DNA of 64,000 nucleotides from Himantopus leucocephalus (GCA_003993805.1 RSEF01000006.1:26518523-26582522), one strand, 5' to 3'; counted from the stretch's first letter, positions 36,685-51,030 are shown. Notes: generated by a model from the letters alone, not told the origin. Program-made: numbers and translations.

Positions 36685-39600
36685 TGATCTTAGACCTTTG
36701 TGACTATAGGTGACAAGAACTGTCTGCTTTATCCCAGAGGAGAGTTCTTGTAATGTTCTAACAGCTCGGTCTCTTTCTGGAAAGAAGGCACTTCATGTGT
36801 TGCAATGATTTTTTTTTCCCCCATTCCTTCATTTTGTTGGTGTCATTTATCGAGCAACTAATACAACATGGTGTGTTTTTTCTTTTGATTAGCTCCTGGC
36901 TTAAAGCCACAATTCTTCTTAGTCTTTAAGCGCTTGCCTTGACTGTGATCTCTCAGTGTACTCATGATAATTCCTCCATTCCTGCCTTTGGCCAATTTCT
37001 GTTACTTTTTAAGTGTAATTTCATAAGTGGAAACACAGAGCAAGACTGGTCCTTATGGAAAAATACTAGTAAATTTCCTCCATCTTCATATTTCCCTGTT
37101 CAGTACTACATATTGCCATTTCCCCTGTCCACAGTTCTTGCAATTCCTGACCTAACCTTCTTTTTTCCTCATCTTGACTAAAAACTTCCAATTTAGCACC
37201 ATAGCAGCTGCTTTACTTGGAGTCCAGGTAGAGGAGATTTACTCCAGTTCCTTTGCAGAGGAAGCAGTTACCTTATCAAAAACACAGTTATTGTAATATT
37301 CTAGATCTATCTTCAGGACAGTCTGCCTTCAATTTATCTCTGTCTTGGATTTTTTTTCTTCAGAAAAGATTGTAAAATCCTGCATATGGGTGAGGCCAAA
37401 ATAACTGGCCCGTAGCTACCTAGATAGAAGTTTGAAAATCTCATTCTAGCAGTTAGATAATCAAGAAACAAACTAAAAGTGCTTGAAGCCAAGTCTGTGG
37501 ATTCATACAAGGATTGCCTGATTTCCCTGACTGGCACAAGCAGAACAGGTGGAGTTTTACTTCTTTTTCCATGGAACTGGTAATTTCATCTCCTCTGTGT
37601 GTACTTCCAAACATTGTTTTAACTCTATGTTCATTATTATCATCTTTAAGAAAAACTGAGGTAGACTACTTATTCTGTTTTGAGGTCCTATCTCAATCAC
37701 TGTAAATCTTTAACTCACGTTTGTTGTAGACCCGTTTCTTCCTTTCTTGCTTTCCTTTCAAACACGGGAAAACCCTTTATGTGAAGTCCTTGGTTTCAAT
37801 TTCTTTTGCCAAATCTAATCCAGTGTGATTTTGGACAATTCTTGTTTTGTGTTTCTGTACTACCCAATCCTGGGGTCCCCATTGCTTCTTGTGTCCTTCC
37901 TGAAGTACCCATTCATCCAGCTGTATCCAGAACTCTTCCCTGAAAGCCTTTCTCTCCTCTCTGGGGATGCACTATCCAGGTAATCCTTTCACCTTCAGTT
38001 TAAAAAGTAGTTACCAAATCTGATATGGAGTCAAGTTCCTGAGTTCTCTGGCCCTGGTAACTTTATTCATTCTCTTCATTTATCCAAGTAAGATGAAGAA
38101 ATATGGTGGTTTGGAAAAGAAATACACACCGACCCAGCAGAAGCTTATGTGAGCCTGGAATATTTTGCACCTAAATAAAATAGCCTACTTATGGAAGCAG
38201 GATAAAGCCTCATAGTTATGTAAGATCCAGTGACAGGGGAGACCATTTCATACAAAATGCCAAATTCAGTACAACCAGGGAAACCTTCTGTGTGCTAAAA
38301 GAGGTAGAGATGGAGATAAATATTTGAGGAGAGACATGAGCTGTCCAACAGGATGAGCTTACAGCAAAACGTACTGAGTTTCCCTGCAGGCGTCCCAGCA
38401 GCAGTGCAGCAGAATTGCCTTAAACCCTTGATTTCTGTTAAGCTTCCACTGCCAGCCCAGTTATTTTGGGAAGATTTTTCTGTTGTGGGTTTCTTTGACA
38501 GTGAAATGTGACAGTCCTCATCCTTATGTCCCATCAATCCATGCATTAATCTGACAGAGTGGGACCAAGGAGGAACACCAGTTCATTCTTTTCTGCATTC
38601 AAGAACTCTGTTTGGTTGCTCCTGATGCCATGGTAGCAGACTGTGACCTGGATCCTGAGCTGGCATAAATTCGGAGAGGTTTGCTGAAGTCAAGGGAATT
38701 GTGCTGATTTACACTCATGGGTCTAACAGAGAGGGATGTATTCATCTCTATCCGTGTTCCAGGGCTGGTCCAAACTTGCAAACAAACATTGGGCCAATGC
38801 TTATTTTGTTTGGAAAGTCTTTTTGTCTTGATCACGTTGGATGATGAACTTATATTTGCCAAATTAAGAGGGCTCAGACTGGGACTTTCCACAGCAAAAG
38901 AGTACAGATAGAGAGTAAAAAATCATCCCCATAGGGAAAAAGCTGTGGCAGACTAGAATTGCCTATGAAGGTAGGCAGACACACAGCGTTGCTTCCATTT
39001 GCAACCTTTAATGCTGACCAGCCAGATTATTTAAACAAAGGAGTATTTGTGAAGAAAGCTGAGGCGAAATAGTCATGCCATCAGTTATTCCCCGCTCCTG
39101 TCATGTTTAGGCTATTTTCCTTATAAGCTGTCCATGTTCGTTTGTTGTCTTTGGTTTTACGTTGTAAGGGTACCTTATTGCTTGATGTCTGTACAGTGCC
39201 TTACGCAGTCCACATGCAATGACAACTGTCTCATTGCTCAAGCAAGCATGGGAGGACAGAGATGAAATACATTATGTAGATCAATACAGGGAAATCTAGC
39301 AGCCTAAGACAGGGAGTTGCGGCCGCAGTGTATATAATTTCATTTTTCTGGTGGGACGGTTTCACTTCAAAATTTGTCATAGCTGCTGAAATGCTGTCCT
39401 TGGATTGCAAATTATGACAATGCACATAATCTCACAGAGTACTGCCCTGGTTGATAAAGGCGCTTCCGTGGACCCTGAGCTAGCACAGGATATTATTTGA
39501 TTTTGATTTAAAAAGAGAAAGACTAGAAATGATTGGCTGCAGTGCTGGTAGTTTCCTCCCTCTTTCCCCTTCCCCTTCCCTCAGTGTAAGCAAGTCACAT

Positions 39601-40850
39601 TGGTGTTAGAGAAGATATGAATTTATAGAACATCAACTCCACTTTCACTGTGGGATAAACTACCTCATAACGCAAGGTAAAAGCCTGTGAATGGGCAGCA
39701 GCAGCAGAGTAACCAATGTACAATAAATCTACATATGACAAGTGACTTCTGTAGCCACCACATCAGACTCTTGTCTCCTCCCTCCCCCCTTGCAAGTAGA
39801 TTCAGAAATTAAATAGCTGTAATTTTGTAAAAGCCCATCAGCTTAACTCAACAGAATTGGTTGTAGACACCTGCAAATAAAAGTCGGGAGCTGCAATGTC
39901 ACTAATTTGACTCCTTTAATCTGTAGATTACTCATCCTCCTAACTTATCTATGTGTTTGTCACTCACTAGGAGTGCCTTGTCTGTGGAAGGGTTCCCATC
40001 TGGATATATGGATCACAGCACATGTGGTAAATGCCAGATGGGAAATTGGCACTGACCAGGAAGCTTGGGGCTTCACACTTCACTAGCAGCTCATGTAGGT
40101 GAAAGCCATGCTGTTGGCTTGGTGTCAACGGGAGAACGGACGTTCAGCACAGAAGAAAGCGTCTTTCAGCTACCCTCTTCCTCCACCCAGGGTGCCATTT
40201 GCTTTCAGGAGGAGACTCATAGTGTGTTCTTTTGTGCTGCCCCAGGGCTGCAATTCAAATCTCTCTGGGGACGATGAGGTTCCTCAAAATGAAGGATGAT
40301 CCAGGGCAACTCTGGATCCAGGACAGCAATGACATTGATAACCAGTGGACCCATTAATGAGACAAGAAATTGTTGCTCATACTAAGGAAGAACTCTGGTT
40401 TTGGTGGAGTCCTACCATATGTTCCTGCACATACTTAGCACAGCTGTTCTTGGGGACAACCCATCTCTCCACTATGCCCCTACTGATAGGAGTTATCTCA
40501 GCCTCTCCACTACATGACTGCCATTCAGAAAATGGTTCCTTGCATCTCTTCTCTGATCTTTCAAATTACATGACTCCACTACACTTTCTGGGAGAGCCTC
40601 CAAGACAGTAATTTTCCCTAGCTCTCTTCTGTCCCATTTTTCTCTAGGTTATGCCTTCTGGCCTATCTCTACTTGCAGCCTTTGCAATCCTGGTGCTTCC
40701 TGATGAACATTACCATATTGAGGGGAAACTAAAAAAAAGACCAGGAGGGATCCTTGGAGTTGTCTACACTAATATGTTGTACAGAATTTCACAGTGGATC
40801 AAATTTACCTTCACTGCCTTCCTGTGTGTATTAAAGGTTGGAGCCTAGCA
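36685..40850. other. No recognised gene; pyrimidine-rich first part
   Basis: From 36780 to about 38050 the plus strand is pyrimidine-rich, like antisense of an old LINE, and may extend the CR1 relic at 36465, but no motif could be read. The remainder is unremarkable except for the candidate element at 39590. Confidence 0.5.
39590..39960. other. Candidate conserved non-coding element
   Basis: This complex, mostly non-repetitive block contains accaatgtacaataaatcta near 39712, attaaatagctgtaattttg at about 39808 and tgtcactaatttgactcctt at about 39896. No coding potential is recognised. It is called only from texture and clustered TAAT cores. Confidence 0.2.
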
Positions 40851-40854
40851 GCTT

Positions 40855-41040
40855 GGTCACTGGATGGAGACTGAGAAGATCTGAGCTATTTCTGATTTTT
40901 TGCCCAAGTTTCCATCAGCCTGATGGGTGACCTTGTGTAAAGCATCTCACCCCCCCTTCCCTTCTGCAAAATTGAGCTAATAATGCTGAAAAGTGTTTTT
41001 CTTTGAAACATGCTTTGAGGTTTACTGATCAAAACTGATA
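40855..41040 (+). mobile_element. MIR-like CORE-SINE relic with 3' tail
   Basis: Landmarks in order are a tctgatttttt-gcccaag block, gatgggtgaccttgtgtaa at about 40922, catctcac, a C run, cttctgcaaaattgagct with aataatgct, and a tail containing catgctttgaggtttactga. These match the MIR-type core (ggtgaccttgggcaagtcact, then tctgtaaaatggggataat) followed by the gtgctttgagatctactgat tail that I associate with sauropsid MIR relatives. Of the SINE relics here, this is the one where both core and tail are visible. Confidence 0.7.
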
Positions 41041-44000
41041 TTTACTGTCATCTTTGTGCGTCATGGTTGTCTGCTTAGTGTACATTGCCCACCAGAGTCT
41101 TTCAGTGAAACCATAGGTGGCCACAAATTTGTCGTTCTTCTATGTCTGTCCCTTGTGCTGGCAAAACTGCGTAGGGCTTTTTTTCATCACAATGACTACT
41201 GTCAGCTTATAGCAAAACTCACACGAGGGAGACGGAAGCATCCAACAACACTAGTGGTAGAACTGTTGATACATCCAGAATAGAAATGGCTTTGCATACC
41301 AAACAGCCACCACTGGACTACAATTTACTGACTAGGTCCTGCCATCCACATAAGCCTTTGACACACTGTGTAACTGCAGGGCACTGTACGCACGTACACT
41401 ATGATTTCCAATGCACTTAGCAGGCTCTGTGGCTGCAAGAGTTTACAATCTGGTCTAAACAGGCCTATTCAGAGAGAAGCCATACAGAGTCTGGGTATAC
41501 AATGTCTGCTTAGCAATGCAGGCTTCAAAGATGGAGTGAGGCCTTAGTCATCAACCTAAGCAGGTGCCACACTCCCATGAATTTAAGTAGGGGTTAAGTG
41601 TTTGCATGTTTCCTAGGAAACAAACCCCAGACCTTAGGAGACAAGGGACATATGCATGTTGTGGCTTTTTGAAGAAGGGAAGGCAGCATGAGGTAAAAAG
41701 AGAGAAGGCTACTGGAGGTGTGAGGTGAAAGTAAAGACTGAGTGACTGAGAAGGAATGATGAAGATGCTTGACTTCAGCATGGGAGGAAACACATTGCTG
41801 CCTAATGTGAGACAGTGCAGAATCTGAAATACGTAAGTGCAAGATTTGGAAAGCAGATGACCTCTTCACACAGCCATTCTGGTTGCTGGAAATTACCCAG
41901 GAGAGCTGGTCATCTTTTTGCATGTTATCTCGAATCACAACGTATCTTAGTCATAAATCTTATTTCAGCAGACATAAAAATCCATCTCAGGACTCAGGCA
42001 GCTAAATTAAATATAATCTTCCTACCATCGTCTGCCAGCACCTCACTGCATATCACTTGTTCCTAAAGACAAGGCCTTTATTGCAAGGAAACCAGTTACA
42101 AGGCAATCAGTTATTTCTCAGAGTGCAAAAAAAAGAGCAAAAAAGGATATCCTGACAATTGCTGAGGAAGACTGTCATTGCACTGTAATAATATGTAGCC
42201 CCTACTATGCCTTGTAGAATCAAAAAACTTTTTAAGATGTGCATGTGTTTTGCCAAATTGCCTCAACACCAAACTTCTCGAGCTTCAAGCTACATACGGC
42301 AGAGTAGTAAAGACATGTCTGGGGGAAGAACTCAGGTGCTTTTGAGTTAACTTAAGACAGGTTCATGTCCACACAGCATCCTGACTGCCAGACTTCAGTG
42401 GCTGCTAGTCAAAATTCTCTGATGGAAAACTTTTTGCTGAACAGTTACTTTCTTCAAATTTGCTTGTGAAGTTTTATTTGCTTCTAAAAAACATAAAAAT
42501 ATTCTGGTTTTCAGAAAAGCTTTTAAGTAAGTTTTCATTATCTTCTGAAAAATATGTTTTTTTAAACCTTCTCAGAGGGGTGGGAGGAGTGAGAAACTTT
42601 CATGCGTTCCCTATTCTTTGTGTAAATAGGAACAGACTGCAAGAAGTGGAAAAAAATGGAAGCAATCAGAAAAACTTGTTGCAAAATTATTGCCATTTTT
42701 AAACATGCATAGCTTAGTTTTGAGTCTTCTTTATGGGAAAAACAAACTGCCAATGGTTATAAATTTGAAGTGAAAATATGCATTTTATTCAAAATTTTGA
42801 AAATATATTTTCCACAAGCCATTTCTATTTTTTACCAAAATTTCACATAAAAAGGAGAAAATGTGTCAATCTAGCTTCTTCAAGTAGCACACTATGGGTT
42901 ACCAGGAAGCCTGTAGTGCAGGGAGCCCTGAGCAGCATCCAGGGGAGCCTGCTCTGGAAGATGGAAAGCCATGGTGGAGCCTGAAATCTGAGCCGCCTCT
43001 GCGATGGGGCAAGGAAAATGGTCCTTGTAGAGTCTGCTGCCTTCTGTTGCTGTTGCAGCTCCGGCTGGCAGGCTGCGGGTTTGTGGTAGCTGTGATTGAG
43101 ACATGCCGGTAGCACAGGGAGCTTCAGAGCTGGAGGGTGTCTCTGGCTGCAGCAGGCGGGGTGGCGCAGAGGCAATTGTATGCATTTACCCTTGGCTTGA
43201 TCCACAACTGGTTTTAAACTGTAGGACAAGCAATTATCAATAAATCTAGTCGTAACATTAATTCAAGTTATTATTAATTACATAGATTAATTATTCATTT
43301 TCTCCTTTCAGACTTCTCAGTGGACTATAATGCTGGTCCTTGAACTCAGGAAAGGGGGAGAAATGATGTAAGTCCTGGTCCAAGCATCTCTGCTTTCTTT
43401 ATAGATCCACCACCTCTCCAGCCTTTGCTGATGTCTGACGGCAAGGAACATCAGTGCATGCTTATAGCAGACAACTGCCAACATCTGGCAAGGGAAAGCA
43501 GCTGGAGGCTTGGAGTTGCCATTTTGTGTCAGAGTTATAGGCTGTAATTCTCAGCCTTTGAACACGTGAGTAGGCTTATTTGGTTCCTGTTGTATTCCCT
43601 TTACCTCCTTACTAGGTAGGTATAACATCCTCCTGATACACAGTTTCTGGAAATGCTGTTATAGAAAGAGTTGCTATGGTGGAAAACCACTTGGCCCAGC
43701 ATTACCACCCTGCTGCTGCTAGAATCTGCCTCCCCTGCTACCACAGGCACTGGGAGCTGCAGATGTAGACCTGACATGGAGGTGCAAAGCCCCTCACACC
43801 CCCTGCCTTTACAGCCTATGCTGCTTAGTTTGCCTGACTGCTCTGGTTGTGCTCCAGGGCTCACGAAGGGGTCAACCTGTGAAGTATGATCCTCCCACCA
43901 CAAACCTTCCTGACAGTATAGAAGTTGGCTCAGAAACCAGTCTACAAGAGCTCAGTATTAAAGAGTGGAGGTTTGGGTTTGGATGGCTGGGAATTTGTGT

Positions 44001-47000
44001 CTCTTTCTGGTCTGACGGAAGAGTTTAACTCTTGTTCTGTGGGGTTTGGTATCAGACATGTGGGCTAGTGGAAAGCAGGGTGAGATGAGGACCATGGTGT
44101 GCAATGCTCATTCCCACCCTGCTGTGCTGGGTCACGTGCCACGCTCATATGAAGCTCCTTAAGCATGGATGCATGCCACTAGGCCCTCAGGTACGGTGCA
44201 CTGTGTCTCATCCTTGCTGCTCCCGCTGTGCGTGCAACATAAAGCTGCACTTGCCCTCCAGCTCTGTTAAGACGGTCCTGGTTTGGTGGCTGCAAATTAT
44301 TCATTTATCTTTCTACCATTTGTACTGTGTGCTCAGCACGATAACAGTTTTTGGCAGTGACAATCTCTGTACCACACCCAACATGACGATGTCCCAGGTG
44401 TGTTTGCAGTACTTCTGCTAATGAGCTCTTGCCAGAGCTAATAAACCAAGTCATGTGGATGTGGGTGTGTTTGTATCACAATGGAGCTCTCCCTCTTTTT
44501 CCCTCTTAACCTGGTTTCCTATTTCCCAAAGCCAATGTTGACATCAGGTACATGTATCTAGTCACACAGGCAATGGCTCCTTCTCTAAGCTGAACTGTTC
44601 CTGTCTCAAAAGAATGCAGAATTTTGTGACTTACCCTGGAGCACTGCGGTGTAGCTGGCAGCAATAAAAAAAGCTACAGCAGTGAATGAAGGAAGGTCTT
44701 TTCTAGACGATTGGGAGTTCAGGATGCACTCACAATTGAGCTTTTGTTTCCTGTTGTTCTTTTCAAATAACTAAAAATTCAGGGAGAGTGGTGGGGGGAA
44801 GCCCCTTTGATATGTTGGGTGCTCATCTATCCGGGAGGATGTGGTCTGAGCAGGGTGGACAGTTTCCTTCTCTGTGCAGAACAGAGCAAGGATTGTCTGA
44901 TTATGAGAAAGGCAAAGCAGTGATCCTTCAGACCACAGCCTTGTTACTCTGGGCTTTTATGTTTGGAATCAGGAGTTTCTCTAGCTCTGCAATTTGTACT
45001 GTGCTGTAAAATGGGTGAAAAACACAGTCTAGGGAAAAGACTGAGGCTTTCTTGGGTTTGCACTGATGTTGCCCCCTTGATATCGTTCAGGTTTTTTTCT
45101 GAGATTTGCCATTTCTGTGAAAGCAGGAAGGGAGGTCTGGGACTTTCTTTTCAGAACCTGGGAGAGACTGGGCTTTGGAGGAATACATACCAACAGCCTT
45201 AATGTACGTAATAATACAAAGCTGAATTTTTCAACTTTTGGCCTCATGTATTGTTTGATTCTCACCTCTGTGACACTCCGTTCTTCCAATTAAGAGCAAT
45301 GCACAACTTACTTTGGAGCTTTGATGGGGGAGGGAATGTATTTCCTTATGATACTGGCCTTTATTTAGGGGCAAAATAGTGAGTAGAAGTCCTGGTGGCT
45401 TGATCTCATTTGGCAGACTCTGCATTCCAGCGATGTCAGTGAAAGGAGACGTGGAACCAGATAGCACCCTCAAATTATCTTCTGTCAGTGCCCGTATTCA
45501 TCAGTCCAGTGAGCAATCTCTCTCCCTCACACCTAAGGGTTGCATTGAACTGCTGCTGTGGTGAGGTCCCCACATCTCTGCACAAGCTGTCCCCCTGTGC
45601 AGGACCTCTCCTTGGTGGTGTGCTCCTGGCTGGTAGCTCTGCCTCAGGCCCTTTCTGTACTCAGTTCAAATGAAGACAAGAAAGGACAGTGGAGTTATTC
45701 CAGCACCTTCCTTTTGTCTCGGGGCCATCCTGACTCTGCAGGGATTTTTAAAGCTGTACTGTTTTTCTTTTTCTCCTAAAAACCTCTGCGCATGTTTTTC
45801 CTGTTTGCAGGGTTTGGGATTTGCTAAACTAGTTCCCTTGCTGGTGGGCACATCATTTGTGTTTGAAACACAAGCTGAAGCATAAATATGGCATTTGTTT
45901 CACCAACTTTGTTAACCACACTGCAGAAAGATGAGCTGTGAAGCTGGTGCTGGATGAGGGGTAAATGTGACGGATGGCTTTTCCCCTCCTCACATTCAGG
46001 CAAACATTCGGGTTTGTTCCATTTGCACGGAAGTAGGAGAGTATGAACGCAACTCGAGTGCTGCTTTCTCTTGATTATTCACCTAGTTAAGCCCTTATTT
46101 TTCCTTGTTTGCCTTTCCTGTAATTACGTATGTTCTTCTTACCTCCACACACATTAGATGTGCCTTGATAGATTCAGGTCTTGGTGTGAATTTTGAGTAA
46201 CTGCCTTCATTTTAGTGGAGGTGTTTTTCTGGGGACAATTCTCTTGCAGCTCCTGGAGCTAGAGCAATGTAAGCCAGAAATGAATCAGGGAACAGTGTTC
46301 TAGTAGCTCTTGACCTCCCAGGAACAGATGCTGGCCCCATTGCCTTTCCTGTGCTGGTGGCTTAAACTTGCTCTCTTTTACTCCCCCCGTACTGGAGAGA
46401 TCAGAGTCTGACTTTCTCTGCTGCCTCTTATCTAGGGCTGTTCCAATGCCACAGGAGGGTAAAGGGAGGAGAAACAGGCACACCCTGGAAAAACACTGCA
46501 GTTCTCTCCAGTGTTGAACTTGGAGTCTTTTATCCATGTTTCAAATGTGACTTTTAATTTGGCCACAGCCAGTCACATTAGAGGTGAACCTATGCCCTGC
46601 ATATAACACACACGTGAGTTTAGAAGTGACAGATCTTTCTGGGAGCTCCCAGCAACAGAAAACACAGAGCAACTAGAAACTTATAAATGATTTATTGTGG
46701 GGTTGGGTAATGCTATTATTGTGGCATGGGACAGGGCTATTTGATGCTGGGCTGGTCACTAATTCATGTGTGAAGTCTCAAGCAGTTGGTCTGTGTGGAT
46801 TAAATGCATGCTGAAGATGCTTTCTGTACTGTGCCACTTGAAATTCTCTCTCATGATGCAAGGCATTCAAAGCAAATCATTTTCTGTTTCCCATTTGCCA
46901 GTGAATGTGTGCCATTTAGTTTGTAATTGGAACACAGCATGCTGCGCGTGTCTTTGCTAGATCATGAAAAGTGGTCCATTTTCTAAATTGCACAAGTATT

Positions 47001-47239
47001 TGTCACCTTTGTTTTAAAATGGGAGCCATAAATTTTATGGGGCATATGAAAATATATATATTAGTTTTCTCGCACAGGTGAATCAGTCGTATTCTGATCT
47101 GACGTGGGCTTTATGACCCTGCTCAGGTTACATTTGGTACTAAATTTTGTCTGTTGATTCTATATTTAGATTTTAGCTTTGAATTTTTTTAAGAGGACAA
47201 AAATAAGGAAAAAGTAGGCATATCGAAGGGGCTGTGCCT

Positions 47240-47560
47240 CTATGCGTTATTCATAAGCCAGGAGAGTCAATGAGCTATGCCAATTTGGCATGTTGAAGAT
47301 GCTTGACAGTCCATTTCTTATTAAATATGGTACATTTAAAAACTTTAATTTTACACAAGTGCGGATCTGTTTGATTAATGTGTTTTCTAGGGAGTTTTTA
47401 AATACTTGAATTGGCTGAGAAAAGTCCACTAACGCTTAATGGGGTATGACAGTGGCCTCAGCCTAGCTGTCATGTGGAATGTCATCTGATGGGAAAGACA
47501 AGAAAGGGTTATGTTCCCAGTGTTATGGGGGATAAAATGCAAATGAATTAATAGAACAGA
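47240..47560. other. Candidate conserved non-coding element
   Basis: This complex AT-rich block includes gccaatttggcatgttgaag at about 47278 (GCCAATTTGGC is an NFI-like inverted motif), tgtttgattaatgtgttttc at about 47368 and agctgtcatgtggaatgtca at about 47466. No ORF longer than about 60 codons lies here and no repeat is recognised. A regulatory role is inferred. Confidence 0.25.
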
Positions 47561-49179
47561 TTTCCTTCACACTTCTGGAAATACAGTTTTTTTTCAGGTC
47601 AGCAAACATTATGAAAGCCTTGTCATCTGTGCCTCTGAAGAAACATGTGCCTTTCAGAAAGTGAGAATGAAACTCCTCTTATTTTTTCCTTTTCTGATCA
47701 TACTTTTTTTCCCTTGAATATATGTGGGGAGTTTTGTTGTTTGGTGGAGGGTCTAAGGGAGGGAAATGGGGGCAGTTTGCAAACAACGTGACTTAACATG
47801 ACAGGAGGTAATCAGAGTTCATGTGCCAAGCCAGCGTTAGTCAAAAAGCACTGCTGCTCTTTCTGGGAGAATAAACATCTTTGTGCTCTTCAGCTGTCTT
47901 TGTATTTTGGCAGGGGGAGAAAAAGGGTTCAAAGAAACGCTGTAGAATTCCTGTCTGCCTATGATTTGTAATATACATGGCACCTGTAGTGCAAAGAGGG
48001 CTGTGAAGTGCAGTGCGGAGAAAAATGCTGTTACAGAGTTGAAGTGGGGTTATCTGAAGCACCTAATTTTGCTCTTGGTGCTGTTGGTGAAAATTTTTAC
48101 TGTTGCTCAAAGAAATTGAATTTAGGCCACTGCCAAGAGCTGTTGAAAAGCCGATTGTGGGCTAAGATCCCTTTTCTGAGGTTAACTCAAATGGAGATTT
48201 GCCATTTTGAGATGCAGGATTGAAACCAATGAGGAAATAGGAAATAAGAGGAAATCTGGAAATGCTCAGAGTCGTTAATGGGTAGGGAGGTTGAGAGTGT
48301 GCTTGTGGAGGGAAGAACCTCTCTTTTCAGTCCATTGTACTGAGTGGTGCTAAGCTGAGGGGTGGGCTGGTTTGCAGGGCTGAGGTGTATGTTGGCTGGA
48401 ATAAGTACAAAGACTACAGACAGATTGACCCTGAGCTTAATTCACTTTTGTTCTCCTGGACTGAGTAGATGGGCAGTGGGATCTTCTTCTCTAATGGATT
48501 TGTTGGTCTATTTGAAGCATAACTTTGTGCTTACTCCTCTGGGATTCACTAGTCTTATCTCAATATTGTTATTTATGAGTAAGGAACAAACTTGACTGGA
48601 GATATGGATGCAATATGCACTCTAACATGACAGCCTTTAGATCAGGATTGTATTATATGGAAGCTAGGTTCACATTACATCTAAATAAAATATTGTCAAC
48701 GTCTTGCTCTACCCACACCCGTACATTTTATAAGATTCAGAGACAATTTGTATCCTGTTCCTATCTCCTCTTGTCACCAATAGCCAGATTTTCACAAGAG
48801 ACAGTCTCTCAGCAGGTCTCATTTTCACACAGACCAGTTTCCTGTGCATTGTTTAGGGTGTCATAGTATGGTATAGTATGACTGTAATTTATGTCCATAT
48901 TAAGGAGGTTTTACAGTGAATTTAAGAAGCTTTAGCATATGGGAGAACCAGACAAACTGATGATTTGGCTTCAATTTTTCCAAATACACAATCTGCAGAG
49001 GATTTTCTGAGCCAGGTGCGCAAGGAGTGGTGAAACCCATTCAAGAAATGCACCTTTTGACACTCAAAGTGTGAGTCGAGAATTCCTCCACTGTCTAACT
49101 GAGTTGTAAACAAGCTGTTGTACATAATTTTTTTTTCTCCATGATACAAACCAGGTCGTCCATCTCCTCACTTATCAAT

Positions 49180-49720
49180 TAAAGAGTTGCTTCACAGCAC
49201 GCAGGTCTCATTAGATCTGGAAACTCAATGCCTTGATCTATCATAAATGGTTTAAGATTAATATGGAGTAGGCTAGCTTTCTTTTAAGTACTTCACAATT
49301 TGATTTAGCCTAGATATTATTTCCCAATGGAGAAGGAGTTGTTTACTTTGGAAATATCATAAGTGATGGAATATTGAGAATCGATAAATCATTGCCTTGA
49401 CGCTTACCCATAGACATCACCGAGATGCAGGGATAATTACAAAACGTTCAGGTAGAGTCGCTTAGAGAGGTGGTTTGATTAAACCTCGGCAGCTACTGAA
49501 CGGTGAATCCATACCTGGCAGTTACTATGAGTTCATTATGAAGGAGACATCATGACTTTTGTCTTTCGTATTGTATCATTTGGAGATATTAAAGTGTATA
49601 AAATGATACCACCTTTGTTAGCATAAACCCCATATCTGCCTGACTTGATTCCATGTGTCGCCAATGTTAATTAAAAGCCCATCTTTTGACTCCTGGAGAG
49701 TTTCTTTGAAGTGGTGCAGC
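49180..49720. other. Candidate conserved non-coding element
   Basis: This long stretch of balanced, non-repetitive sequence has no usable ORF. It includes gcagggataattacaaaacg at about 49427, gtggtttgattaaacctcgg at about 49471, tgagttcattatgaaggaga at about 49528 and gttaattaaaagcccatctt at about 49666. CpGs survive at a few sites (for example near 49442, 49489 and 49500), which is unusual in the surrounding DNA. The combination suggests constraint but is not proof. Confidence 0.3.
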
Positions 49721-50759
49721 TTAGAACAGGCTTTGGTTCCAAGTTTCTTTCGTTCTCGTTTGCTTGTGTTGACAACCAGTATAAATCTATGAGGGCAAAG
49801 AGTAAATTTGTTCTCCCTTTAATGGGACCACTCATGCAAGGGCTTTGGGATTAGGTCTTAAATTGGCACCTTTTAAATCTCTGGTACAGTTACAGACTCA
49901 GTGAGCCATGTAGAGCTCTCACCTTTCTTACAGCTAGAACTAGCTGGAAATTACTTTTCTTCTTTGTCAAAATATGTTTTCTAACAAATATTTAGCCTGC
50001 CTGCTAAAAACAGTGCAAAACACTGAACAACAAATGTAGTTTAGCTGAAAATATTCAGCTTTATTTCCTTTTCTAGAGAAACAAAACACAGACAAACAAA
50101 AAATAGCTAGGAAAAAGTAGATGACATCTGGGGATAAAATCTATTGCTATGTTTAAAAGAAAATCTTGGGGAGGGGATGGAAGAGGAAAGGAGGACCAGA
50201 TAAACAGTTTTACGGTTCTAATCACCAATATGTTTAAAGATATACCTCCTCTTTGCACCTCCTCCAATGCAAAATGGCAAGACAGACTAGTAAAAACGTT
50301 GTCTCTCCTCTTCACTGTTCTCAGGTTTCCTCTCTTTATGTCTTCCCTATAAGAAGGAAAACAGTCAAAGTCAGATAGCAGTTACATCCCTACTGTTGTA
50401 GCTGTGGGATAACTGCTCTTACCATCCAACTGTTGTGGTGACAAGCCAAACTGAGGGGAGGGACGACACATGACGGCAAACGTAATGAGCATTCCACAAG
50501 GAAAGGGACTGCTTCAGTCTCTGCTGGGTTTGTCGGGGGCTTACACATCTAGGATTGAAGGTAGCTTGCGTGTCTGAATATATTGCCTCTGGAAGAGTAC
50601 TTCAGAGTCTCTCCCTGTGACCAAGGGCAGGCAAGGGGCTGGAGGTGGGTTTGTGTGACAGAGAAGTGTGCAGCAGAGAAAGTTTTTACTGCTACAGCCA
50701 TGCATGCAGTATTAATAAGTGGTCATGAAATGGCTTGATTTTTGCATTGTAGCCTGGGT

Positions 50760-51030
50760 GTTTGAGTTTTCAACGTGTCAAGGCTTGGGTTGGAGCTTGT
50801 ATTTAAATAGTGGTGCCCAGATATTTGAAAAAGACCCTCGGCAACTTCCAATGTGAGACCCTATTGTTAGTGAGAATATTGTAACGATCCAGGCTTTAAT
50901 ATTGCATCTATTAGGAGATATTGGCAAGAAATTGCTGATCATACTTTCTCTGAGTACACCCTTGTAATTGGTTGCTATGCAAGACAGCATGTCCTGCAGG
51001 CACCTATGTCCTTCAGTCTCAGCAAGAATA
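50760..51030. other. Candidate conserved non-coding element
   Basis: A complex block containing tattgtaacgatccaggctt at about 50877, aatattgcatctattaggag at about 50899 and ttgtaattggttgctatgca at about 50963. The ATTGG/GGTTGCTATG part resembles an X/Y-box-like (RFX/NF-Y) arrangement. No ORF or repeat is recognised. Tentative. Confidence 0.22.

Noticed and set aside
44970..45060. ctgtgctgtaaaatgggtg resembling the MIR tctgtaaaatgggg core
   Set aside because: Isolated match of about 12 bases with no flanking SINE landmarks.
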